From: Gemmatimonas sp.
Lineage (GTDB): Bacteria; Gemmatimonadota; Gemmatimonadetes; Gemmatimonadales; Gemmatimonadaceae
Direction: 5' to 3'
DNA length: 22,573 bases
Assembly (NCBI RefSeq): GCF_031426495.1
Contig: NZ_JANPLK010000012.1
Span: 1 to 22,573 of the forward strand
Of this stretch, positions 15,845 through 22,459 are shown piece by piece. How positions within the stretch are numbered: position 1 is the first letter of the stretch; each line of letters begins with the position of its first letter. The position numbers and the translations under genes were made by a program. The notes under the pieces were generated by a model. That model searched no databases. It saw only the letters and a program-made list of their open reading frames with translations, and had not been told where the DNA came from.

Positions 15845-17293
15845 ATGTCCCCCGTGCTTGCTTCAGCCGCGCTGTTCGCCATTCCTGTGTTTGCGCTCGC
15901 CGCTGCCCCGCGGCTGGATGCGCTGGCGGGGGTCATGCTCGGTCTCGTCACCTTCATTGCGGTGGTTATCCACCGGTTCGCCCATCGCTATCTCGACGGG
16001 CAGCCGGCGGCGCGGCATTTCCGTCGCTGGTTCGTGGCCGCCGTGGCTGCATCATCGATGCTGGTCACGGCGGGCGACCTGCGCCTGCTGGCCCTCGCCT
16101 GGACCGCGTCGAGCCTGTCGTTGCATCAGCTCCTCTCGTTCTTCGCCGATCGTCCGCAGGCGCAGGTGGCGGCACACAAGAAGTTCTTGCTCAGTCGACT
16201 TGCCGATGTGGCCATTTATTCGTCCGTCATGCTGCTTGGTCGATCGCTCGGGAGTTATGACCTGGCGACCCTGCAGGCGACGGCCGTTGCGCTCGAGACG
16301 CTTCCCATGAGCGTGCATGTGGCCGGCTATCTCCTGGTCGCGGGCGTGGCGCTCCGTTCGGCGCAGCTGCCCTTTCACGGATGGCTCATTCAAGTCATGG
16401 AGGCGCCGACGCCGGTATCGGCGCTCCTGCACGCGGGCGTGGTGAACATCGGCGGCTACGTCCTGATCCGCCTCGCTGGGCTGACCGCACTCCTCCCCGG
16501 CGTCATGAACGCCTTGGTGATCATCGGCGCAACGACGGCGATGCTGGCGGCGCTCGTCATGATGACGCGGGTGACCGTGAAGGTAGCGCTCGCGTGGTCG
16601 ACGGCGGCGCAGATGGGCTTCATGCTCCTTGAGTGCGGCCTCGGCGCGTGGGAGCTGGCACTGCTGCATCTCGTCGCGCACTCCTGCTACAAGGCGCACG
16701 CGTTCCTGGGATCGGGCGGTGTGGTGGCCGCACAGGCACGCCGCGCGTTGATATCGCCGCCGCCGCGCCCGACCGCCACGCGATGGCTCAGCGCGACGGT
16801 AGGCGGCGCGCTCATCGCTGCTGTGGCGGCCGGCCTGGCGTGGCCCGCGGGCGGCGAAGATCCTCGCACCTGGGTGGCCACGGCCGTGCTGGCGCTCGCG
16901 CTCGCACCCTTTCTGGTGCGCGTTTCACTGGCTGGCTCATGGCGTACCAACGCCAGGCTGCTTGGCTCGGCGTTCGTCGTGACGGCGCTGTACGCGATAT
17001 GGCACCTCGCGTTCACGGCGCTGCTCCCCACCCCGGTGGCGTTCGTGCCCGGTACGATGTCACTGCTCATCGCGTTGGGGGCCTTTGCCGCGCTGTATGT
17101 CGTGCAGGTGATGGTGTCCGTGCGTCCGCACACCCGCGCCCTTCGCACCCTGCATACGTGGGCCTTCGCCGGATTCCATCTCGACGAACTGTTCACCCGC
17201 GCCACGTTCCTTGTGTGGCCGCCTCGTCACGAACGACGGCCGTCTTCGCCGATTCCGGCGACGCGCACGCCATCCATTCCGAGGGCTGCCTGA
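15845..17293 (+). CDS. dabB: DabB, membrane subunit of inorganic-carbon uptake (NuoL-like)
   Basis: The 482-aa protein is a multi-pass membrane protein of the proton-antiporter (NuoL/MrpA-like) family. The core motifs are RLADVAIYSSVMLLG (about 118-132), LPFHGWL (175-181) and MEAPTPVSALLHAGVVNIGGYVLIR (185-209), with the conserved Lys and His residues used in proton transfer. Together with DabA it forms a bicarbonate/CO2 accumulating complex in which DabB is thought to carry the cation-coupled energy. It is shorter than respiratory NuoL and lies outside any nuo cluster. The stop TGA overlaps the start of dabA (TGATG), so the two are translationally coupled. The DabB name rests on that linkage; alone it would be called a NADH dehydrogenase-like subunit. 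Confidence 0.92.
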   Translation: MSPVLASAALFAIPVFALAAAPRLDALAGVMLGLVTFIAVVIHRFAHRYLDGQPAARHFRRWFVAAVAASSMLVTAGDLRLLALAWTASSLSLHQLLSFFADRPQAQVAAHKKFLLSRLADVAIYSSVMLLGRSLGSYDLATLQATAVALETLPMSVHVAGYLLVAGVALRSAQLPFHGWLIQVMEAPTPVSALLHAGVVNIGGYVLIRLAGLTALLPGVMNALVIIGATTAMLAALVMMTRVTVKVALAWSTAAQMGFMLLECGLGAWELALLHLVAHSCYKAHAFLGSGGVVAAQARRALISPPPRPTATRWLSATVGGALIAAVAAGLAWPAGGEDPRTWVATAVLALALAPFLVRVSLAGSWRTNARLLGSAFVVTALYAIWHLAFTALLPTPVAFVPGTMSLLIALGAFAALYVVQVMVSVRPHTRALRTLHTWAFAGFHLDELFTRATFLVWPPRHERRPSSPIPATRTPSIPRAA

Positions 17294-19734
17294 TGTCTGA
17301 TACTCTCTCCGACCGCGTGATGCGCGCGGTCGAAACGGCGTGCGCGCGGATCGCGCCCGCGTGGCCGCTCGACCGCCTCATCGCGGTCAACCCGTGGTGG
17401 GGATACGTGCATCGGCCCATCGACGAGGCGGCAGCGGAGCTTGCCGCACTCAGCGGCGCACGTCTCACGATGCCGCGTTCATGGTTTCGCGCGCGCTACG
17501 CATCCGGCGCGTTGACCGATGCGCATCTCGTTCGTGCGCTCGAGTTGCTCGGATCATCGCTGTCCCTGAACGACGTGCGCGGCGCATTGCAGACCGATGC
17601 GCCCACGTGGCCAGTCTGTCAGCTGGTGACAGACCTTGTCGATGCCACTCGTGAGACGCAGCGCCATGCAGCGTGGCGCGACTTCGTGGTGGAGCACGTC
17701 AGCCACGCGTGCGGTGCGTGGTTTGGTGACGGGCAAGCGGCGTGGTCGGCCGATCGCGACGGCGGACTGTTTGGCCTGTGGTCGGACATGGGGCAGCGGG
17801 ATGCGGGTGTACGTCTGCTCATGGGACTGCGGGGCTTTCGCCGCGCGCTGGCCGAGCTGCCGCAGGACCCGCAGCGGCTGATCGCGTGCGCCGTCGACGA
17901 GCTTGCGGTACCGCCCGAACTGCAGGCGGCGTATTTCACCGCGTTGCTCCAGAGCGTGTCCGGTTGGGCGGCAGCGTGTGCGTTTCAGCGCTGGGAGGCC
18001 CGACTTGTGGGGCGCGATGACGAGCAAATTGTGCATCTGCTGGCGACGCGTCTGGCCTGGGAGCTCGTGCTGTATCGCACGAGCGGCGCGCCAACTCTCG
18101 CGAAGCGCTGGGCGGACGCACGGCGCGATTGGGTCGGGCTGGCGGATGCCGTTCGCGCGGCGCAGTCGGTGGACTGGGTGTTGCAACGCGCGATCGAGCT
18201 CGCGTATCAGGAGCCCTTGGCAGGACGGCTCGCCGGGCTACGACCCGCCACGACGACCACGCCGACGGTGCAAGCGGTGTTCTGCATCGACGTGCGCTCA
18301 GAGGTCATTCGCCGTGCGCTCGAGGCGGCGCAACCCACGACGCAGACGCTCGGCTTCGCCGGATTCTTCGGAATGCCGATCGCCTATCAGGCGGCTGAGG
18401 GCGTATCACGTCCGCAGCTACCCGGCCTGCTGTCGCCGGCCCTCGCGGTGGCCGACACCGGATCGGGTGTCTCTACGGTGCGGCTTCAGCGGAGCGAGCA
18501 GGCGACGCTTGCGGGCGCATGGAAGTCGTTTACCGGCAGCGCGGCGTCGACGTTTACCTCGGTGGAAGCCACGGGACTCGGCGCCGCGGTGTCGCTCGTG
18601 CGAATGACCTTCGCCCCAACGGCCCCAACGCTCGACGCGCTGCGCGATACCCTCGCCACGAGGGGCAGTACGATCTCCCCGCGACTCGGTGCATTCATCG
18701 CGGACGGCCACGTGCCGACGCTCGACGAACGCACACAGCTCGCGGCGGGTGCGCTACGCGGGATGAGCCTCACGCGCGACTTTGCGCGCGTGGTGGCGCT
18801 GGTGGGTCATGGTGCGGCGACGTGCAACAATCCTCAGGCGGCTGGACTCGCGTGCGGCGCGTGCGGTGGACAGAGCGGCGAAGTCAACGCGCGGGTTGCC
18901 GCCGCCCTCTTGAATGATCGTGAGGTACGCGACGCGCTGATCGCACACGGTATCTCCATTCCGAGTACGACGCACTTCGTGCCTGCGTTGCACGACACGG
19001 TGACGGACACGGTGTCCCTGTTTGATCTGGCCGACGTGCCCGTGACGCACCGCGACGACGTGGTCGGCTTCGAACGCGCTCTTGCCGAGGCTGGCCGGCT
19101 GGCGCGCCGCGAGCGCGCCGATCGGCTGGGGCTCGCGAACGCCGATGACGAACGTCTGCTCGGTGCGCTCCGTCGTCGCGGGGCCGACTGGTCGGAGGTG
19201 CGTCCGGAATGGGGGCTCGCACGCAACGCGGCGTTCGTCGTCGCGCCGCGCGAGCGCACACGCGGGCTGGTGTTGGACGGACGCTCGTTCCTGCACGAGT
19301 ATCGGTGGCAAGACGATCCGGAGTGTGCGGTGCTCACGCTCATTCTCACGGCACCGATGGTGGTGACCAACTGGATCAATCTGCAGTACTACGCGTCCAC
19401 CGTCGATCCGGAGCGGTACGGCAGTGGCGACAAGGTGCTGCACAACGTGGTGGGCGGCAACGTGGGCGTCGTCGAGGGTGCAGGGGGCGATCTTCGTATC
19501 GGCCTGGCGCTGCAGTCGGTGCACGATGGAGCCGACTGGGTGCACGAACCGCTGCGCCTCTCGGTGTTCGTCGAGGCGCCGGCCGCCGCGATCGATGGCA
19601 TCATCAACGCGCACGCGGTGGTGCGTCAACTGGTCACGAACGGATGGTTACATCTATCACGCATTGATCCGTTCGACGGACAGATCTACGCGCGCCGCGC
19701 GCAGGACTGGCAGCTGGTGCGTGGGCGCGCGTGA
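17293..19734 (+). CDS. dabA: DabA, carbonic-anhydrase-like subunit of inorganic-carbon uptake (DUF2309/UPF0753)
   Basis: The 813-aa protein belongs to the DabA (DUF2309) family, whose active site resembles a beta-carbonic anhydrase and converts CO2 to bicarbonate in one direction. The N-terminal PLDRLIAVNPWWGY and the central VFCIDVRSEVIRRALE are family hallmarks. Metal/active-site candidates are C331 and D333 (CID), H506 (VGHG) and C521, with the same spacings (2 and 15) as C351, D353, H524 and C539 described in the Halothiobacillus protein. So it should be active. An in-frame ATG far upstream at 16633 lies inside dabB and was rejected. It follows dabB with a one-base overlap and no separate promoter. 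The final helix ends about 270 bases before intI. Confidence 0.95.
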   Translation: MSDTLSDRVMRAVETACARIAPAWPLDRLIAVNPWWGYVHRPIDEAAAELAALSGARLTMPRSWFRARYASGALTDAHLVRALELLGSSLSLNDVRGALQTDAPTWPVCQLVTDLVDATRETQRHAAWRDFVVEHVSHACGAWFGDGQAAWSADRDGGLFGLWSDMGQRDAGVRLLMGLRGFRRALAELPQDPQRLIACAVDELAVPPELQAAYFTALLQSVSGWAAACAFQRWEARLVGRDDEQIVHLLATRLAWELVLYRTSGAPTLAKRWADARRDWVGLADAVRAAQSVDWVLQRAIELAYQEPLAGRLAGLRPATTTTPTVQAVFCIDVRSEVIRRALEAAQPTTQTLGFAGFFGMPIAYQAAEGVSRPQLPGLLSPALAVADTGSGVSTVRLQRSEQATLAGAWKSFTGSAASTFTSVEATGLGAAVSLVRMTFAPTAPTLDALRDTLATRGSTISPRLGAFIADGHVPTLDERTQLAAGALRGMSLTRDFARVVALVGHGAATCNNPQAAGLACGACGGQSGEVNARVAAALLNDREVRDALIAHGISIPSTTHFVPALHDTVTDTVSLFDLADVPVTHRDDVVGFERALAEAGRLARRERADRLGLANADDERLLGALRRRGADWSEVRPEWGLARNAAFVVAPRERTRGLVLDGRSFLHEYRWQDDPECAVLTLILTAPMVVTNWINLQYYASTVDPERYGSGDKVLHNVVGGNVGVVEGAGGDLRIGLALQSVHDGADWVHEPLRLSVFVEAPAAAIDGIINAHAVVRQLVTNGWLHLSRIDPFDGQIYARRAQDWQLVRGRA

Positions 19735-19767
19735 TCGATCGTGAGTGAACGTGATCGAACTTGATCG
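19730..19767. repeat. Phased TGATCG repeats at the end of dabA
   Basis: CGTGATCGA occurs at 19730-19738 and 19750-19758, a 20-base period, and a third TGATCG is at 19762-19767, ten bases further. The first copy contains the dabA stop codon. Ten- and twenty-base spacing puts them on one DNA face, as for a regulator site; chance cannot be ruled out in GC-rich sequence. Confidence 0.35.
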
Positions 19768-19775
19768 GGCGGGGT

Positions 19776-19825
19776 GGCGGATCAGCGGCGTGTGCAATTC
19801 TCGCTGGTGGCGTGGCTGATCTGCC
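19776..19825. repeat. Imperfect inverted repeat between dabA and intI; rest of 19735-20009 has no gene
   Basis: GGCGGATCAGC (19776-19786) and GCTGATCTGCC (19815-19825) pair at 10 of 11 positions around a 28-base loop. It could be a dabA terminator or an intI control element. No T-tract follows. Nothing else recognisable lies in this 275-base gap. Confidence 0.35.
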
Positions 19826-20009
19826 GGTTGTCGTCGTCGGGTGGGAGCACGAACACGCGACGGGGGCGGACGGGGCGAGCCGCGCGGGTGCGACCGACTC
19901 CGGCTGATCACGGCGGCGAGACCGACCGCGTGCGTTGGCGTGCGTTGCGAGGATCGCGGGTGCACGCTGGCGGTTACGCGGGGGCGCGGAAAGCGTTGCA
20001 GCGTGGGCA

Positions 20010-20999
20010 ATGGCTAACGGCGAGACCCTTTTGAGCGTGCTGCACGACCGGATCGTGGCGAAGCACTACAGCCTGCGGACGGAGGAGGCGTATGCGCACT
20101 GGGTGCGACGGTACGTGCGCTTTCACCAGCGTCGGCATCCGCGTGAGCTGGGGGTGGAGCAGGTCCGGGATTTCCTGACGCATCTGGCGCGCGACGAACA
20201 GGTGAGCGCGAGCACGCAGAATCAGGCGCTGGCGGCGTTGTTGTTCCTGTATCGTGAGGTGTTGGGGCTGCCGATTGCCGGCGCCATGCAGCACTTGCAC
20301 GCCAAGCGACCGGAACGCGTGCCGGTGGTGATGACGCGCGACGAGACCCAGCGCGTGCTGCAGGCGATGCGAGGGACGACGCGATTGATGGCGTCGCTGA
20401 TGTACGGCAGCGGCATGCGGATGATGGAGTGCTGCACGCTGCGGGTGAAGGACGTGGACCTGTCGCGCGGCGAGATCGTGATCCGCTCGGGCAAGGGGCA
20501 AAAGGATCGGCACACGATGCTGCCGCAGCGTGTGCGGCCGGCATTGCGCGTGCACCTCGAGCGAGCGGCAGCGCAACACGCGAAGGATCTGGCCGCCGGT
20601 GCCGGATACGTCGCCTTACCCGACTCGCTACGGCGAAAGCTTGGCGATCGTGCGGCGCGGAGCTGGCCGTGGCAGTGGATATTCCCGGCCACGCGGAGTT
20701 ACCGTGACCCTGCTACCGGCGAACGTCGGCGACACCACCTGCACGAGAGCGTCCTGCAGCGGGAAGTGACGAACGCGGTGCGTGAGGCGCAAATCGGCAA
20801 GCGGGCAACGTGTCACACCTTCCGCCACAGCTTCGCCACGCACCTGTTGGCATCGGGGTCGGACATCCGCACGATTCAGGAGTTGCTTGGGCACCAGGAT
20901 GTGCGGACGACGATGATTTATACGCATGTGCTGAACCGGGGCGGACTGGGGGTGCGGAGTCCGTTGGACTATGACGGCGAAGTAGGGGGTAGGGGGTAG
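20010..20999 (+). CDS. intI: Integron integrase IntI (tyrosine recombinase)
   Basis: The 329-aa protein catalyses recombination between attI and attC sites. Tyrosine-recombinase residues are complete: R137 (GSGMRMME), K162 (SGKGQKDR), H269 and R272 (HTFRH), H295 (LLGHQDV) and Y304 (TMIYTHVL). It also has the insert found only in integron integrases, at about 203-250: LPDSLRRK, then SWPWQWIFPA, DPATGERRRHHLHE and VLQREV, closely following IntI1. This separates it from XerC/XerD. The N-terminal core-binding domain (HYSLRTEEAYAHWVRRYVRFH) is also present. The start at 20010 gives the usual length; an in-frame ATG at 19935 adds 25 residues. The ribosome binding site is weak. No frameshift or stop is seen, so the enzyme should be functional. 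No LexA box was found upstream. Confidence 0.96.
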   Translation: MANGETLLSVLHDRIVAKHYSLRTEEAYAHWVRRYVRFHQRRHPRELGVEQVRDFLTHLARDEQVSASTQNQALAALLFLYREVLGLPIAGAMQHLHAKRPERVPVVMTRDETQRVLQAMRGTTRLMASLMYGSGMRMMECCTLRVKDVDLSRGEIVIRSGKGQKDRHTMLPQRVRPALRVHLERAAAQHAKDLAAGAGYVALPDSLRRKLGDRAARSWPWQWIFPATRSYRDPATGERRRHHLHESVLQREVTNAVREAQIGKRATCHTFRHSFATHLLASGSDIRTIQELLGHQDVRTTMIYTHVLNRGGLGVRSPLDYDGEVGGRG

Positions 21000-21009
21000 G
21001 GGGTGAGGG
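20985..21009 (+). other. G-quadruplex motif over the intI stop codon
   Basis: Three runs of five G (20985-20989, 20992-20996, 20999-21003) and one of three G (21007-21009) are separated by TA, TA and TGA. This fits the strict four-tract G-quadruplex pattern with very short loops. The intI stop TAG (20997-20999) lies between tracts two and three. The plus (coding) strand is G-rich, so the structure could also form in the intI mRNA. Confidence 0.7.
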
Positions 21010-21059
21010 TTCGAGGAGTTGGGTTGTGAGGGCTCCTGGAGGTGGCAGCAAGTGGCGGC

Positions 21060-21264
21060 GTTAGGCGGCGTGGCCGCACTCGCGGGTGGCGCGTTAGGTC
21101 GATCGAGCTAACAGCGTGAGCCTGAGTTTGGTTTTGGGCTGAGCGGCTTGGAACGAGTTACTTGGCGGGGTTGCGAAGTGGCAGGCCGAGTGGGAACGTG
21201 TGAGGGTTGCTGTAACTCGATGGATGCGTCGTCGGTACGTCGGTCGAGCGAATAGGCGTTATGT
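21060..21264 (+). other. Putative attI / core-site region; 21000-21388 has no gene
   Basis: Three cores in the cassette orientation follow intI: GTTAGGC (21060-21066) and GTTAGGT (21093-21099), both perfect matches to GTTRRRY and 33 bases apart, and GTTATGT (21258-21264), preceded by AGGC as in attC-2. The sequence GTTAGGTCGATCGAGCTAAC (21093-21112) is a 20-base palindrome with one mismatched pair. CGAGTTAC (21154-21161) and GTAACTCG (21212-21219) form a further inverted repeat. No long attC fold joins these cores, which fits attI. Which core is the true attI crossover cannot be told; 21258 is my first choice for the start of cassette 1. Confidence 0.5.
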
Positions 21265-21388
21265 GATCGACGAACAGCTCGCGTGTCTGAACAAGGCCGC
21301 GAGAACTTTGGTGTTTTTACGCAATAATGCGGGCGGCGCGAAATCGCGACGATGCCGCAACGGTGCACTTCTGTTTTCCGGAGGGGCG

Positions 21389-21784
21389 ATGAGCGACAAC
21401 ATGCGCGCGTTGGTCAGCCTCGGCCTCACGGCGGTCGCCGTGGCGTTGGCCGGCGTGCTCTATCACTCGCTCCCTGCAACTGCGGGCGCTTTTGGTCGGC
21501 TTATTGTGTCCGCGAACCTTGCGTTGCCGCTCTTCGTGGTCGCCCTGCTCGTGGGTCCCCGTTCACACGCGCGCGGTCAGGGCGACACGCGTCGACTCTT
21601 GCTCGGGACTGCGGTCGTGACGTTGGTCATGGCGCGCGAGGCGGCGCGCATGCGGGGCACCGCGGTCCCGCCGATGCTGGCGGTCGCCTACCAGGGTATA
21701 CTCCTGATGCTGCTGGGGACAATGGCGTGGGCGTGGTGGAAAGCGCGACGCCCGTCTCCCGCTGCTGGCGTCGATGTGCGTTAG
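21389..21784 (+). CDS. Cassette 1: polytopic membrane protein of unknown function
   Basis: The 131-aa protein starts at the ATG at 21389, with a strong GGAGGGG just upstream; a longer in-frame start at 21200 runs through the att region and is unlikely. About four hydrophobic helices are visible: residues 6-27, 37-58, 70-87 and 97-115, with a basic loop (RSHARGQGDTRR) between the second and third. No motif was recognised. It is the only gene of the first cassette, and its stop is 14 bases before attC-1, the usual tight spacing in integron cassettes. Function unknown. Confidence 0.75.
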   Translation: MSDNMRALVSLGLTAVAVALAGVLYHSLPATAGAFGRLIVSANLALPLFVVALLVGPRSHARGQGDTRRLLLGTAVVTLVMAREAARMRGTAVPPMLAVAYQGILLMLLGTMAWAWWKARRPSPAAGVDVR

Positions 21785-21798
21785 TCTGCGCAGTCGTC

Positions 21799-21888
21799 CC
21801 ATAACGGTGCTTGCTGCAGACGGGCGATACGGTTGCTCGCTTCGCTCGCGTTTGATGTGATCGCCCGCTGCAGAAGCTAGCGTTAGAT
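21799..21888 (+). repeat. attC-1 recombination site
   Basis: The 90-base site ends with a perfect GTTAGAT core (21882-21888); the 5' core is CCATAAC (21799-21805). Outer arms TAACG (21802-21806) and CGTTA (21881-21885) pair. The inner arms pair over 18 bases: GCTT (21809-21812), CTGCAG (21814-21819) and CGGGCGAT (21821-21828) against ATCGCCCG (21860-21867), CTGCAG (21868-21873) and AAGC (21874-21877). G21813 and A21820 stay unpaired, the extrahelical bases that orient attC strand use. The loop contains GCTCGCTTCGCTCGC. Confidence 0.92.
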
Positions 21889-21941
21889 AGCGTAGCCCAC
21901 GGCCGATCGTAATTTATCGAGAACCCCTTTCCGTACTGCGC

Positions 21942-22211
21942 ATGCAAGTGTTCCCCGTGTCCATCGAACAACGAAACCTCGCGACGTCCCATCCGGCGCG
22001 CTTCGTCTTGCGCGAATGGTTCCGCTTCGCTGCGATCCTGTCGTTCGTCAACGTCGTGATGGATGTGCTCTTCCCCGAGAATATCTTCGTCGGACATCCT
22101 ACTCGTCGACTGTACTTTGTGGTGAGCTGGGCGGTCTGCATGAGTGTGTTCACGCTGTGGAGCGCAAGACGCGGCACTCGAGCGAAGCAGCTATCGGCAA
22201 CGCGACGTTGA
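21942..22211 (+). CDS. Cassette 2: small two-TM membrane protein of unknown function
   Basis: The 89-aa protein has two hydrophobic segments, FRFAAILSFVNVVMDVLF (about 27-44) and LYFVVSWAVCMSVFTLW (about 57-73), with a basic C-terminus. The ATG at 21942 lies 54 bases after the attC-1 core and has no good Shine-Dalgarno sequence, so the start is less certain than for cassette 1. It is the only plausible gene between attC-1 and attC-2; the stop is 107 bases before attC-2, a longer tail than usual, with no other convincing gene in it. No family recognised. Confidence 0.6.
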   Translation: MQVFPVSIEQRNLATSHPARFVLREWFRFAAILSFVNVVMDVLFPENIFVGHPTRRLYFVVSWAVCMSVFTLWSARRGTRAKQLSATRR

Positions 22212-22318
22212 ATACCGTTGCGCTTGGGTCGTCCCGGTCGTTCACAGAATCGCCGTATGGCGTCCCGACGCGCAGGCTGCACCCGTCGCAGCAAGACAAA
22301 CGAGATCCACGCCGCGCT

Positions 22319-22443
22319 ATCTAACGAAACGTTGCTGCTGGCAGCGCGTTGCGGTGTGCGGCAGGCGGTCGCCGTGCTGGCGCACGTCGCCCGTCCGGCC
22401 GCATTTTGGTGGATGCGCTGCAGCAGAACGCCAGGCGTTATAC
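22319..22443 (+). repeat. attC-2 recombination site
   Basis: The 125-base site has a perfect 5' core ATCTAAC (22319-22325) and a near-perfect 3' core GTTATAC (22437-22443). Outer arms TAACG (22322-22326) and CGTTA (22436-22440) pair. The inner arms pair over 16 bases: CGTT (22330-22333), CTGCTG (22335-22340) and CAGCGC (22342-22347) against GCGCTG (22415-22420), CAGCAG (22421-22426) and AACG (22427-22430). G22334 and G22341 stay unpaired, in the same arm positions as in attC-1. The loop is longer and GC-rich. Confidence 0.92.
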
Positions 22444-22459
22444 ATCAATCCAGACATCG

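Noticed and set aside
15845..17293. DabB as a respiratory complex I subunit (NuoL)
   Set aside because: It is short, isolated from other nuo genes and overlaps dabA, which points to the Dab system.
18754..19629. Minus-strand open frame (291 aa) opposite dabA
   Set aside because: dabA is well supported by family motifs across this stretch; the antisense product has no motif.
20010..20999. Integrase as XerC/XerD or a phage integrase
   Set aside because: The integron-specific insert (LPDSLRRK to RRHHLHE) and the downstream attC array exclude this.
21106..21264. A full attC from AGCTAAC (21106) to GTTATGT (21258-21264)
   Set aside because: The arms next to the two cores do not pair, unlike attC-1 and attC-2; I kept the region as putative attI instead.
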